DNA of 64,000 nucleotides. Source: Dictyostelium firmibasis (Eukaryota > Evosea > Eumycetozoa > Dictyosteliales > Dictyosteliaceae). The stretch lies in NCBI GenBank assembly GCA_036169595.1, contig CM069769.1:1930001-1994000 (forward strand), read 5' to 3'. The notes under the pieces are model-generated. The model had not been told where the DNA came from and searched no databases. It was given only the letters and a program-made list of their open reading frames with translations. The position numbers were made by a program, and so were the translations under genes. Shown piece by piece: positions 14,901 to 27,492 of the stretch (within the stretch, counting starts at the first letter, position 1; each line of letters starts with the position of its first letter).

Positions 14901-17900
14901 TTTACAATCATCATTTGAACCAATACTTTCGAAAAAATCGACATATTCTGTAAACTTTTTCATAAAAGATAGTGTTGAAGATCAATCAAAAGTAAAATCA
15001 ATTCAAGATGAAACTTGGACCAACACATGTAAGGCATCTATTTCGTTTGAACAACAACAACCATCACCTTCTTCAACATTAACTTTATCAAAGAAACAAG
15101 ATTTGCAACTTTTAAGAAATCGTTGTGACATTTCAAAACTTGAAAAGTTTGAATTATATGATAAGATTTCAAAGAATCTCGGATTACAATACAATCCACT
15201 TTTCCAAGTTGTTGATACTATTGAAACTGGAAAAGATTGTTCATTCGCAATACTTTCATTACCAGAGGATACTTTATTTAAAACAATTTTAAATCCTTGT
15301 CTCTTAGATAATTGCTTCCATGGTTTATTAACATTAATAAATGAAAAAGGATCATTTGTAGTTGAAAGCATTTCATCAGTTTCAATTTATCTTGAAAATA
15401 TTAGTTCATTGAATCAATCTGTTGCTAAGGTTCCATTCTATCTTTATACTACAATTTCAAAAGCAACCTCATTCTCTTCAGAGGGTACCTGCAAATTATT
15501 TTCAAAAGATGGTGATTTAATTTTATCTATTGGTAAATTTACAATCAAATCAACAAATCCAAAATCAACAATCAATAACCTAACAATTGAATCTCCATTG
15601 GATGAAACATTCTCAATTGAATGGCAATCAAAAGATTCTCCAATTCCAACACCACTACAAATTCAACAACAATCACCATTAAGTTCAATTCCATCATTTA
15701 TTAGATCAACAATTCTCAAGGATAATCAATTTGAACTTTATTGTTCCTCTATAATTCATAAACAATTGGTTAGTCATGAAAAAGCTAAAAATCATACATT
15801 CATTATAAATTCATTAGGTGATGTAAATGAAAAAATGCAATCATTATCTATTTCAAACGAATACATTAGATTCTTTACAAGAATATTATCAATAATTAAG
15901 CAATACCCAGTCATCTTATCCGATAAAGAATTGAAGGAACTAAAAGAAATTATTGAATTAAAGTATCCAAGTGAAATTGAACTATTAGAGTTTGAAGTAA
16001 TTGAAAAGGTTTCAAACATCATTCCAAAGTTATTATTTGAAAATGATAAACAAGCATCAATGACATTATTCCAAGATAACCTTTTAACTAGATTTTATTC
16101 AAATTCAAATTCAACTCGTTTTTATTTGGAAAGAGTTTCTGAAATAGTATTAGAATCGATAAGACCAATTATTAAGGAGAAAAGAGTTTTCAGAATTTTA
16201 GAAATTGGTGCTGGTACAGGTTCGCTTTCAAATGTAGTTTTAACAAAATTAAACTCATTCTTGGTATCGCTAAACAACTGTTATAATATCATCATTGAAT
16301 ATACATTTACAGATATTTCAGCCAACTTTATTATTGGTGAAATTCAAGAGACAATGTGTAGTCTTTATCCAAATGTTTCTTTTAAATTCTCTGTACTAGA
16401 TGTTGAAAAGGAAGTTAATAGCTCTGACTTCTTATTGGGTGATTATGATGTTATTTTAATGGCATATGTTATTCATGCAGTTTCCAACATTAAATTCAGT
16501 ATTGAACAACTCTATAAACTATTATCTCCAAGAGGTTGGTTATTATGTATTGAACCAAAAGAAAATGTAGTCTTTAGTGATTTAGTATTCGGTTGTTTCA
16601 ATCAATGGTGGAACTATAATGATGATATCAGAACTACTCATTGCTCATTATCAGAATCACAATGGAACCAATTGTTAATCAACTCTACCAACAGTGAAAG
16701 TGGTTGCGGTGGATTCTCAAATGTATCATTTATAGGTGGCGAGAAAGATGTTGATTCCCATTCATTTGTTTTACATTGCCAAAAGGAGTCAATTTCCCAA
16801 ATGAAATTAACAAATAGTCACGATAATTTATCTTCTGGTTCAATTGTATTGATTTTAAATAATCAACAATTAACAAATTTGAAATCATATCCAAAAGTGA
16901 TGGAATATATTCAAGAGGCAACATCACTTTGTAAAACCATTGAAATCATTGATTCAAAGGATGTTTTGAATTCTACAAATTCAGTTTCTGTTAAAATTCA
17001 AAAATCAATGTTAGTACTTTGTTTATTGGGTCTAGATTTAGTTGAAAACAATTATCAGGAACAATCGTTTGAATATGTTAAATTATTAAATTTAATTTCG
17101 ACTATATCATCAACAAACAATAATAATAATAACAATAATAATAACAAAGCACCAAAAGTATTATTAATTACTAAACAAAGTGAAAGAATTTCGAGATCAT
17201 TTTATTCAAGATCATTGATTGGAATTTCAAGAACTTCAATGAATGAATATCCAAACATTTCAATAACATCCATTGATTTGGATTCAAATGATTATACCTT
17301 AAATTCATTATTGAAACCATTATTTTCAAACAGTAAATTCTCTGACAATGAATTCATCTTAAAGAAAGGATTAATGTTTGTTTCAAGAATCTTCAAGAAT
17401 AAGCAATTATTAGAGAGTTCCAATGCATTCGAAACAGATTCTTCAAATTTATATTGTAAAGCCTCATCTGATTTATCATTTAAATATGCAATTAAACAAT
17501 CAATGTTAGCAGAAAATCAAATTGAAATTAAAGTTGAATGCGTTGGTATTAATTTCAAAGATAATCTTTTTTACAAAGGTTTATTACCACAAGAGATCTT
17601 TAGAATGGGTGATATCTACAATCCACCATTTGGTTTAGAGTGTAGTGGTGTTATCACTAGAATTGGTTCAAAGGTAACTGAATATTCAATTGGTCAAAAT
17701 GTTTTCGGATTTGCTCGTCACAGTTTAGGTTCTCATGTTATCACTAATAAAGATCTTGTAATCTTAAAGCCAGATTCAATTTCTTTCTCTGAAGCTGCCT
17801 CAATTCCAGTAGTTTATTGTACTGCATGGTATAGTTTATTCAATATTGGTCAATTAACAAATGAAGATAGTGTATTAATTCACTCAGCAACCGGAGGTGT

Positions 17901-20900
17901 TGGTTTGGCATCATTAAACTTATTGAAAATGAAACAACATTTAAATAATGTATTCGCAACAGTTGGTTCAATTGAAAAGAAGAAATTCTTGATTGAAAAT
18001 TTCAAAAAACTTTTCAAAGAAGATGGTGAAAACATTTTTAGCACAAGAGACAAAGAATATTCTAATCAATTAGAATCAAAGGTTGATGTAATTTTGAACA
18101 CATTATCTGGTGATTATGTTGAATCAAATTTCAAATCATTGAGATCTTTTGGTAGACTAATTGATTTATCCGCTACTCATGTATATGCAAATCAACAAAT
18201 TGGTTTAGGAAACTTTAAATTCGATCATCTTTATTCAGCAGTTGATTTAGAGAGATTAATTGATGAGAAACCAAAACTCCTTCAATCAATTCTTCAAAAT
18301 ATTACCAAAGAAATCGTTAATGGTAACCTTGAAAAGATTCCAATATCAATTTTCCCATCGGTTGAAACCAAGGATGCTATTGAACTCCTATCAAAGAGAT
18401 CACACATTGGTAAGGTGATTGTTGATTGTACTGACATTTCAAAATGTAACCCAGTTAGTGATGTAATTAAAAACTTTTCAACGAGATTAGCAAAACCTCA
18501 TTATCAATTGAAACTAAATTCAACTTTATTGATTACTGGTCAAAGTGGTTTATCAATTCCATTATTAAATTGGTTATTAAGTAAGTCAGGTGGTGATGTA
18601 AAGAATGTTGTAATCATTTCAAAATCAACAATTAAATGGAGATTACAAACAATGATTAGTCATTTCGTATCAGAGTTTGGTATTCAATTTAATTATGTTC
18701 AAGTTGATATCTCCAACTATGATGCATTATCAGAAGCAATTAAACAATTACCATCTGATTTACCACCAATTAAATCTGTTTTCCATTTAGCAGCAATCTA
18801 TAATGATGTACCAATGGATCAAGTTACAATGTCAACAGTTGAATCTGTTCATAATCCAAAGGTATTGGGTGCTGTTAATCTTCATAGAATTAGTGTTTCC
18901 TTTGGTTGGAGATTAAATCACTTCGTATTATTTAGTTCAATCACTGGTATCACTGGTTATCCTGATCAATCAATTTACAATTCGGCCAATAGTGTTTTGG
19001 ACGCACTTTCAAACTTCCGTAGATTCATGGGATTACCATCATTCTCTATTAATTTAGGTCCAATGAAAGATGAAGGTAAAGTATCAACCAATAAATCCAT
19101 AAAGAAACTATTCAAAAGCCGTGGTTTACCATCATTACCATTGAATAAATTATTTGGTTTATTAGAAGTTGTTATAAATAACCCAACAAACTCTGTTATC
19201 CCAAGTCAGTTAATTTGCTCACCTATTGACTTTAAAACCTATGTTGAATCATTTTCAAATATGCGTCCAAAATTATTACATCTTCAACCAACCATATCAA
19301 AACAATCAACAATTGCAAATGTGGATCCAATGAAATCGACCTCAATATCATTACAAGATAAAATTACCTCAAAAGTATCGGATCTATTATCAATTCCAAT
19401 CTCTAAAATTAATTTCGATCATCCTTTGAAACAATATGGTCTTGATTCATTATTAACTGTTCAATTTAAATCATGGATTGATAAAGAGTTTGAAAAGAAT
19501 TTATTCACTCATATTCAATTGGCAACAATTACTATTAATTCATTCGTTGATAAAGTAAATAGTTTATCAAATGGTAGTGGTAATAATAATGTTAAACCAT
19601 CAGTCAAAGAAGAAAAAGAAGAAACAACAACTCAAGTTTCCAATGATGAACTATTATTAGTTAAAAAAGAACATCAACATATTTCAATTTCACCAGATAT
19701 TAGAATTAATAATTCAACACCAAAACGTGAAAGTTTAACTAAAACACCACTTCTTAATAAACTTAGTCCTATTAAGATTGCTGAATCAATTATGGTCTCA
19801 ACATCAACAGCTCAATCTGATCTATTGAAAACTCCGCCAATTAAAAGTTTAAACAATACAAAGAACTCATCATTAATTAATACACCACCAATTCAAAGTG
19901 TACAACAACATCAAAAACAACAACAAATAATCCAAGCATTACAACAACCACTTTCAAGACTCTCCTATAAATCCAATAACAACTCATTCATTTTGGGAAT
20001 TGGAACATCTGTCCCAGGCGAACCAATTTCACAACAATCATTAAAAGATTCAATATCGAATGATTTCTCTGACAAAGCTGAAACCAATGAAAAGGTGAAG
20101 AGAATCTTTGAACAATCACAAATTAAAACTCGTCATTTGGTTAGAGATTATACAAAACCAGAAAACTCTATCAAATTCCGTCATTTGGAAACAATTACCG
20201 ATGTAAATAATCAATTCAAAAAGGTTGTACCTGATCTTGCCCAACAAGCATGTTTACGTGCTCTCAAAGATTGGGGTGGTGATAAAGAAGACATTACTCA
20301 CATTGTATCAGTGACATCAACAGGTATTATCATACCGGATGTAAATTTCAAGCTAATCGATCTTTTAGGTTTAAATAAGGATGTTGAGAGAGTAAGTCTT
20401 AATTTAATGGGTTGTCTCGCTGGTCTTTCAAGTTTAAGAACTGCTGCCTCGTTAGCAAAAGCTTCACCACGTAATCGTATATTAGTGGTTTGTACTGAAG
20501 TTTGTTCATTACATTTTTCAAATACAGATGGTGGTGATCAAATAGTTGCTAGCTCAATTTTTGCTGATGGGTCAGCTGCTTATGTAGTTGGTTGTAATCC
20601 AAGAATTGAAGAAACACCACTCTATGAGGTAATGTGTTCAATCAATCGTTCAGTTTCAAACACTGAAAATGCAATGGTTTGGGATCTTGTGAAAGAAGGT
20701 TGGAATTTAGGCCTTGATGCATCCATTCCAATTGTAATTGGTTCTGGTATTGAAGCTTTCGTTGATACTCTTTTGGATAAAGCTAAATTACAAACTTCAA
20801 CTGCTGTCTCTGCTAAAGATTGTGAATTTTTAATTCACACCGGTGGTAAATCAATTCTCATGAATATTGAAAATAGTTTAGGTATTGATCCAAAACAAAC

Positions 20901-21069
20901 CAAAAATACTTGGGATGTATATCATGCATATGGTAATATGTCGAGTGCTTCTGTTATCTTTGTAATGGATCATGCAAGAAAATCAAAATCATTACCAACT
21001 TATTCAATCTCTTTAGCTTTTGGTCCTGGTTTAGCTTTTGAAGGTTGTTTCTTAAAAAATGTTGTGTAA
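11496..21069 (+). CDS. stlA: Steely1-type hybrid polyketide synthase (type I FAS-like PKS fused to type III PKS)
   Basis: Exons 11496..11752, 11916..13031 and 13104..21069 give 3112 residues. Domain order: ketosynthase with DTACSSSL (Cys177), EAHGTGT and NIGHLESA; acyltransferase with GHSFGEV (Ser664); dehydratase with HLVKGKPVFPGAGY; methyltransferase with LEIGAGTGS; enoylreductase with SATGGVGLAS; ketoreductase with a TGQSGLS Rossmann start and YNSANS; acyl carrier with GLDSLL (Ser2573); and a C-terminal chalcone-synthase-like domain with LMGCLAG (Cys2895), the IHTGGK histidine and YGNMSS asparagine. In Steely enzymes the type I part builds an acyl chain and hands it directly to the type III domain. 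D. discoideum Steely1 makes the spore-maturation alkylresorcinol MPBD. All catalytic motifs are present, so it looks functional. The join at 13031/13104 gives TVCNNKIDYLIP, matching my memory of Steely1 better than Steely2. Confidence 0.95.
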
Positions 21070-21378
21070 TTAAAATAAAAAAAAAATAAAAAAATAAAAA
21101 AATAAAAAGGTGTGGTTACAAATGAAAGGTCTTTTTTTTTCAGATTTTTTTTTAATTTTATTTTTTATTTTTTATTTGATAATTTTATAAAATGGGTAAG
21201 TTTCCATTTACACCATAATGGCGATGAATTGACTATATCAATAATTGTAAAATCCGTAACTATTAAAAAGAAAGTAAAACACCAAAAAAGAAAGGGTTAT
21301 TAAAGAAAACCTAATGTCCACCTTAGCTATAGCCACAACTCTTACTGGTAACCCAAAAGCATATGAAAAAAGTTAAAA
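21070..21378. other. Spacer 3' of Steely1
   Basis: Holds the 3' end of Steely1 and, at about 21180-21370, a stretch of higher complexity with no convincing frame. It may belong to the gene remnant that follows on the minus strand. Confidence 0.4.
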
Positions 21379-22035
21379 TTATGTGTCAAGTACTGTGCCC
21401 TTTGTTTGTTGTATGAGAATAAAGTCGACTTTATGTTTACGGATGAGTCTACCAGTTAATTTTGTTAAATTTTTTAAACTTTTACATAGTTCCACTGTTT
21501 TTGTTGTTGCTGGGTTATCTTTGTCTGTGTCACCCTCTAACTTTTCTATATTTTTCATTCCAATAAATGTATTATGTATAATGCTATCTTCACCAATAAT
21601 TTGTTTTAAATCTTCACCTGCTTTTTTATATGCTTGAGTTGCAGTTATTAGTTGTGATCTGAGTTTTTCACCATTTTCAATATCTTCCCATTTAATATAT
21701 TTTTTAATCTCTTTTTTTTTAGTGAGACTTGTTTTTTTAACTGTTGTCGTATTGTGTGTGTAAAAAATAAAAAAAATTTAATTTTAAAAAATTTGTGCAA
21801 TCCAAAACAAGTAAATAAAAAAAAAAAAATAAAGAATGAAATGATTTATAAAAAAAATAAAAATTAAAAAAATTGTTTTTTTATTTTTTTAGAATCCTGT
21901 GACAATACTATCTACAATATTCACCCATTTTTACTTAACAAAGGCTCGTTTATTTGTTGGCCCGCAAGGTAGTATCCCTGTGGTAACCCTTATATCCAGC
22001 TCTTTGTTCCTATGCGATTTTAATCTATAAATGGA
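21379..22035 (-). pseudogene. Remnant of an unknown gene, minus strand (looks broken)
   Basis: Two coding-like blocks lie on the minus strand. The first (about 22035-21892) reads KSHRNKELDIRVTTGILPCG and continues with WVNIVDSIVTGF. The second (about 21740-21379) has a charged, helix-rich composition: KYIKWEDIENGEKLRSQL, AYKKAGEDLKQIIGED and a final IQQTKGTVLDT. Codon use and residue mix are protein-like, but I could not link the blocks with clean splice sites and no start is clear. It appears disrupted. I do not recognise the family; a host gene or a mobile element are both open. The blocks are separated by about 150 bp of poly(A)/poly(T). Confidence 0.45.
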
Positions 22036-22313
22036 AAACAAAAAATCTATTACAACAACACCAACAATATGAGACAGAAACTACGAATGTCAGGTTGAAT
22101 ATACAGTTTTCTTAGTAAAAATTTCAATTGAAAAAAGTGGTATAAAAAAAAAAAAAAAAAAAATGAAAAAAAATTAAAAAAAAATAAAAAAAAAAAATAA
22201 AAATTTATTTTTTTTGAATTAGTTATTTCTTTTAAAAGTTCGAGATAATTCATTACAGACACCCCTTGAAATTTTCAGAACTCTTCAAAAAAAAAAAACT
22301 ATTAACAAAAAAC

Positions 22314-23111
22314 ATGACAAATTTCCTTAATCAAAGTAAACAAAGTTTAATCTTAACATCAGTATTAGGATGTGCAGTTGGATTAGGTTACTATTTAACA
22401 AACTATTATAAACCATCAGATGAATCAAAACATGAATATTTTTATAAAAAAGCAATTCAAACCCATATTTTAAAAAAGATTAATAATAATAATAAAGAAA
22501 TAAATATAATCATAACATATAGTTTAAAAATACCAATCGATGTTGTTAAAAGAACAGCAAAATATATTTACAATAATATCGATGAAAGTTATAAAGTCAA
22601 TTTATTCTCAATCGAATATTCAGAGATTGAGCATTTTAATGACTCTAAAGAAAAATCAACATTTGATGCTGTCATTGTAATTGATGAATCGAGTAATTCA
22701 ATAGTTACAACTCACTCTTCTCAATCATCACTTTCGAATTCAAATATTAAAAAGTTTAGTAAAATCTCTGTATTATTAAAACCTTCTTCGCCATTCTTAA
22801 CTTTTTATTATCAACAACAACAACAACAACAACGAGTTGAAGAACCAAAATTAATTGAAAATGAAATTGTTAGTTGGAATTCGAATAATGTATGTTATAT
22901 CTTTACTTTTGTTTTAATAAAAAAAAAAGTAATTTTTTATTGATTTTTGATTTCTTTTTAATAGATACTCGAAAACAAAATGTTTTATGAATTGTGTGGT
23001 TTTAATGTTGAATCAATTACCAATGAAACTTTAGAAAAATCTTCAATATATTTGGTTGTTTCGAAATCACCAGATTGGGCAATAAATAGTAGAGATAACC
23101 TTTTTCTCTAA
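22314..23111 (+). CDS. Unknown protein with N-terminal membrane anchor
   Basis: Exons 22314..22889 and 22965..23111 give 240 residues. Near the N terminus is one hydrophobic segment (LILTSVLGCAVGLGYYLTN, about residues 11-29), then a soluble part with alternating helix and strand signals (INIIITYSLKIP, FDAVIVIDESS, SIYLVVSKSPDWA) and a short Gln run. The layout suggests a tail facing the cytosol or an organelle lumen. I chose the ATG at 22314, which has the A-rich context usual here; an in-frame ATG at 22266 would add 16 Lys-rich residues. I do not recognise the family. The intron has a GTATGT donor and an AATAG acceptor and the frame runs through. Confidence 0.75.
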
Positions 23112-23252
23112 GGCATTTTCATAAAAAAAAAAAAAAAAAAAAAAAAAATCAAAAGATTCTTTTTATTCTCTATATTTCAGCTCTTGAGATAATTGAAAAC
23201 CTACGAATTTTTATATGCGTTGTGATTATTTTGTGTTTTTATTTTTATATTC

Positions 23253-23291
<39 letters not shown>

Positions 23292-23620
23292 GGCGATTAT
23301 CGAGATTTGGTTCTTTTGAAAAAAATATTTTTCTTTTTTTTTATTTTTTTTTTATTTTTTTTTTTATTTTTATTTTTAAATTTAAAAATAAACGCCACCT
23401 TTTTTTTTCTTTTTTTTTTTTTTTTTTTTTTTTTTTCAATAATATCTTTAAAAGTTTTATTTTTGTATTATAGTAATTTATTTCTTTTTTATTTTTTTTT
23501 TTAATTTTTTTTTTTTAATTACCAACCAACCAACCACACACACAAATTTGTATTTTTAAATCTTTTATATATATAATTTATTTTTACTTCTTTCTTATAC
23601 CAATTTTTTTTTTATTATTA

Positions 23621-23655
<35 letters not shown>

Positions 23656-23685
23656 TTTTTAAAAAATTATACATACTATTAAAAA
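23112..23685. other. Promoter region of the FERM gene
   Basis: Long poly(A)/poly(T) runs, then at 23521-23546 a CA-rich stretch (ccaaccaaccacacacaca) whose minus strand is G/T-rich and G-box-like, and an ATT tract at 23615-23655. The open frames here are all Phe/Lys runs and are not genes. Confidence 0.5.
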
Positions 23686-25203
23686 ATGGAGTCGTCATTT
23701 GAAGCATCAAAAAGTTTTAGTGATAATAAAGATGATATAGAATTAATACCCACACAACCACAAACATCACCAAAGTCATCACCAACATTGTCATCATCAA
23801 ATAATATAACATCAACTAGTAAACTTGGATCCAACCAAGTTTTAATTCGTATTTACTTTATTGATGATACACATAAAACTTTATCAATTGATCCAAGTAA
23901 TACAACTGGTGATCAATTATGGGAAATGGTTTCAGAGAAATTAGGTATCAATAATAAAGATTCAGAATGTTTTTTCGTTTGGGCACAAAATGATGAAATT
24001 GGTATGATGTCTTTATCATCTTTTTTTTTTTTTTTTTTCTAAATATCAATTTTATTAAATAATTTTTTTTTTTTTTTTTTAGAATGGCTATTGTTTAACC
24101 ATCAAAATATATCAGAAGTTATTAAAAATTGGGGAATTTTGAAAAGAAGATATTGTAATACAGAAGAATCATCATCATCATCATCATCACCAATCTTAAG
24201 TGGATTATCAACGATTAGGGGTAAAAAGAGTAATACAGGTTCAACATCAAACTCAGCAGATAATGTTGGATCAACAAGTGGATCATCTAGTCCCAGTAGT
24301 CCAAAAGGTGGACTATCAGGATTTTTAACATTAGGAAGAAAGAATAAAGTTCAACCATCATCACCATCATTATCGTCATCATCATCACATTCTCAAACCT
24401 CATCACTCTCAACAACTATAGCAAGTGAACATGCCTCTAAATTGAGATCATCATTCCCAACACTTGGAGAGGAAGGACAATTTAGATTAGTATATAGACC
24501 AACAAGTGTTTTACCATTGGATATTGAGAAATCGATTAATACAAAAGAGGCAACTCATTTATTCTATATTCAAGCGATTCATAATGTAATCGATAGTAAT
24601 TATCCATGTGAAGAGGATGTCGCATTAAAATTAGCATCCATTCAATTACAAGTTTTAGTAGGTGATCAAAAAATGGAGCATCAAGATCACTTTAAAGAAT
24701 CTATTGCACGTTATATACCATCACATCTATTAGCTAAACGTAAAGTTGAGGAGTGGGAACAATTGGTGATTCCACAACATTCATTATTACGTGGATCAGA
24801 TTCACTTCAATTGAAGCGTGCATACCTTGAAACTTGTCAAAGATGGCCATACTATGGCTCAACATTTTTTAGAGCTAAATATATTCCAGCCAATACCTCC
24901 TTTTTTACTCAAGAATTTCAAGGTAAAGTTTCAATCGGTATCAATGGTAATGGTTTCCATATCATAGATCCAAAGGAAATGAAAATGGTTTCCTATAGTT
25001 ATCGTGATATTATTGCTTGGGATAGTACCTCAAACTCTTTTACCATCAAATTTAAAATTGGTCAAGGTGATAAAAAATCTGAAACCAAACCTTACATTTT
25101 TAAAACCCCACAAGGTGAATTAATTAATGATTTAATCTCTGATTGGAGTGAAGAATGGGAATCAAAAGAAAAGAAAAATAATAAAGATTCAAAAAAAAAA
25201 TAA
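23686..25203 (+). CDS. FERM-domain protein
   Basis: Exons 23686..24001 and 24083..25203 give 478 residues. FERM proteins link membranes and their receptors to the actin cortex or to small GTPases. After a Ser/Thr/Pro-rich leader of about 45 residues comes the ubiquitin-like F1 lobe (VLIRIYFIDDTHKTLSID, GDQLWEMVSEKLGI), joined across the intron to EWLLFNHQN. A Ser/Gly loop of about 110 residues interrupts F1 before FRLVYRPTSVLP. The F2 helices include EATHLFYIQAIHNVIDSNYP and ALKLASIQLQVLVGD; the F3 PH-like lobe has YGSTFFRAKY and GINGNGFHIIDP. There is no further domain after F3, so it is FERM plus a short Lys-rich tail. Without the 81-nt intron the frame would stop. Confidence 0.88.
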
Positions 25204-25278
25204 TAATTTAATTTTATTTATTATATATTTTAAAACAATAATAGTAATAATTATAATACATGGTTTTTTTATTTTATT

Positions 25279-25316
<38 letters not shown>

Positions 25317-25357
25317 AATATCAACAACAACTAGTTTTTTTTTTTTTTTTTTTATTT
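25204..25357. other. Convergent 3' spacer with (AT)n run
   Basis: Only 154 bp separate the FERM and FIT-like stop codons. The spacer contains an (AT)n run at about 25279-25314 and A/T runs that serve as poly(A) regions for both transcripts. Confidence 0.7.
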
Positions 25358-26209
25358 TTAATCTTTTTTAATTTTTTCAGACTCCATTAGATTCTTTGAT
25401 CTATATATTGAAAAATAAATTAAGAATAAATAACATAAAAAGAATAAAACTCTTTCATATAATTTAAATGGTATACGAGTGTTGAAATAACTTAATAACA
25501 ATATTGAAATAATCCAAAATCCACCCAATGAAAGTACTAATTTAAAACATGATGATTTTTTATCTAAATTATTACCTATATTTTTTTCAAAAATTAATAT
25601 AATTAAATACTAATACTATTGATATTATCAAAATAAATACATACATTTGGAAGTGATAAATAATAAAAGATATAATGAAAGGAAAGAAAGAATTAAACCA
25701 TATAGAATTTGTCTTAACGAATGAAAACCGTCTACCCAAGTTTTATCTAAATTAACATAGCTACAGTAAGTGTAGACACCATAAAATATAATCATTAAAA
25801 CAGTGGTTATATTTTCTGTTAATAATCTTTTTATTAATTTTAATTCATGTCTTGGTTCCAAAGTTGGTATTCTTTCCTTTGATGTCTTTAGTTTTGGTGA
25901 TTTTTGATTATTTGATCTTTTTGAAGATGATTGATTCTCTGCTTCTTTCATTTGTTTATTATGTAATCTACCAATAGTTAAAAACCAATAGGGTATGGCT
26001 ATGAAATAAAAAGAATGGAATAGGAAATGTCCTGATACACTATTATGTGTTCTATTACATGTTTTATCGTCTAATATTCTTTTTAATAAATAACATAAAC
26101 AATAGGTTGCACCATACCATAACAATGTAAATACTATTAAAAATACTGATCTATCATTAAATCTAAACTATAATAATTTTTTTAATTGAATTGTTTGTAA
26201 AAGAAATGA

Positions 26210-26250
<41 letters not shown>

Positions 26251-26540
26251 CTTTAAATTTAATAACATACTCTACTACCAATTCTATGTGAATTTAATTT
26301 TAAAGGATTCCAAAATGTCAATTGAAGTGCAATTAATATTACACACAAAAATGAAGTTATTAAATGAAAGTGATGAAAGAATTGGGTTGAGACTTCTTTA
26401 CTCTCATATATTCTTTCTTTTGCACAATAATCAATATTAAAAAAGAAATGACTAATTAAAGTACAAAATATTGTTGCGCTAAATAATAGAAATGAAAAAA
26501 CTTGAATATTTCCAAGTGATGATTGTCTTATTATCTTCAT
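25358..26540 (-). CDS. FIT-family (FITM2/SCS3-like) ER membrane protein
   Basis: Exons 26540..26271, 26167..25645 and 25575..25358 give 336 residues with about six hydrophobic helices. FIT proteins are ER lipid phosphatases or acyl-CoA diphosphatases that support lipid-droplet budding and ER shape. The two catalytic histidines of the family are seen: VSGHFLFHSF (FITM2: ISGHSFLLTF) and, after two more helices, DGFHSLRQILYGLILSFLS (FITM2: YFHNLSQKVFGTLFGLLS). Upstream, SRFNDRSVFLI fits the family's RN-x-N-x-F-V-K helix. A charged Ser/Lys loop sits between the two histidine regions, and there is one more helix pair at the C terminus. Overall identity is low, so the call rests on motif order and topology. 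Confidence 0.65.
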
Positions 26541-26917
26541 TTTTTTACAGTTATTATATTTATTTTTTTTTTTGTTGAATTATAAAATTAAAAAAAAAAA
26601 AGACACAAAAAAAAAAAATTTAATTTTTTTTTTTTTTTTGTTTTTTTTTTTTAACATTGCTGTAATTTATCATAAAATTGATTGTTATTTTAATTTAATT
26701 AATTTTTATATAATAAAATTTTACAATAAAAAAATTTGATAAAGAAAAAACTCCACAGTTGTGGTGAAAATAATTATTTTTAATAACAAAAAAGAGATAG
26801 GGGTCAAACAAAATTCTTTGTGATATTTTTTTTATTTTACAATTTGAAATATTAATTTTATAATATTTTTTTATTATTTATTTTTTTTGACGAGATTATA
26901 TATACCAAATAGGTGTC
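26541..26917. other. Spacer between two minus-strand genes
   Basis: Poly(A)/poly(T) runs. A small inverted repeat, ccaca-gt-tgtgg, lies at about 26752-26763, 210 bp before the FIT-like start codon. No coding feature is seen. Confidence 0.5.
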
Positions 26918-27492
26918 CTAAACTGAAGAAATAATGAGGGGTGAATTTTCTGTGATGAAACTATCGCCACCAGGTGTAACAGCACCAGTTTGGATAAAGT
27001 CAGGATAATGCATTTTGAGTTTAAAAAACAACAAAGAAGCTGAATAAAAAGATATTGATCTATATTGATATTGATCATTGAGCGATTGAATTAATCCTTT
27101 GAATCTTATTTTATTCTAATAAAAAAAAATAAAAAAAATTTAGTAAAATTAATAATTGTATGATTTTAAAAAATAATTATAAAAAAAAAATAACTTACAA
27201 TAATATAAATCACTATAATAAAAATTAAAACAACTAGGTCAATTGCTAAAAGAATAGCCATTATTATCAAGAATTGTAAAAACCCTAATGAAAAAAACCT
27301 AACAAGGAAAATAAGAAGTGCCATAATTGGTAATATTATATAAATAATTGGTGGAAGTCTTTTCACTTTAGAGTGGAATCCATCTAAAATATCACTAAAT
27401 TCTTTTGGTGTCATGACACCATTTAGTTGTTTCGGAAATATAGAGTCCAACGTATATCCGTCGCCTCTTGCTATAAAATTATATTCATTCAT
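26918..27492 (-). CDS. Small two-helix membrane protein, possibly ERF4/GOLGA7-like
   Basis: Exons 27492..27199 and 27115..26918 give 163 residues. The N-terminal part reads FIARGDGYTLDSIFPKQL then GVMTPKEFSDILDGFHSKV, resembling the FPxxLxGxIxxxxFxxTxxxxN start of the Golgin A7/ERF4 family, which partners DHHC palmitoyltransferases. Two hydrophobic segments follow (about residues 50-65 and 69-97). The second exon is polar, with FKGLIQSLNDQYQYR and a conserved-looking GGDSFITENSPLII tail. The match is short and the length exceeds GOLGA7 (137), so the family is tentative; that it is a real spliced membrane-protein gene is firmer. Confidence 0.6.

Noticed and set aside
21960-21995. Minus-strand GTTACCACAGGGATA matches 15 bases of a universally conserved large-subunit rRNA stretch
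   Set aside because: The match fades within about 20 bases and does not extend to the rRNA flanks. The block reads as protein-like in one frame, so I treat it as chance.
23222-23504. Plus-strand Phe/Lys-rich frames before the FERM gene
   Set aside because: They are poly(T)/poly(A) runs with no conserved or mixed sequence.
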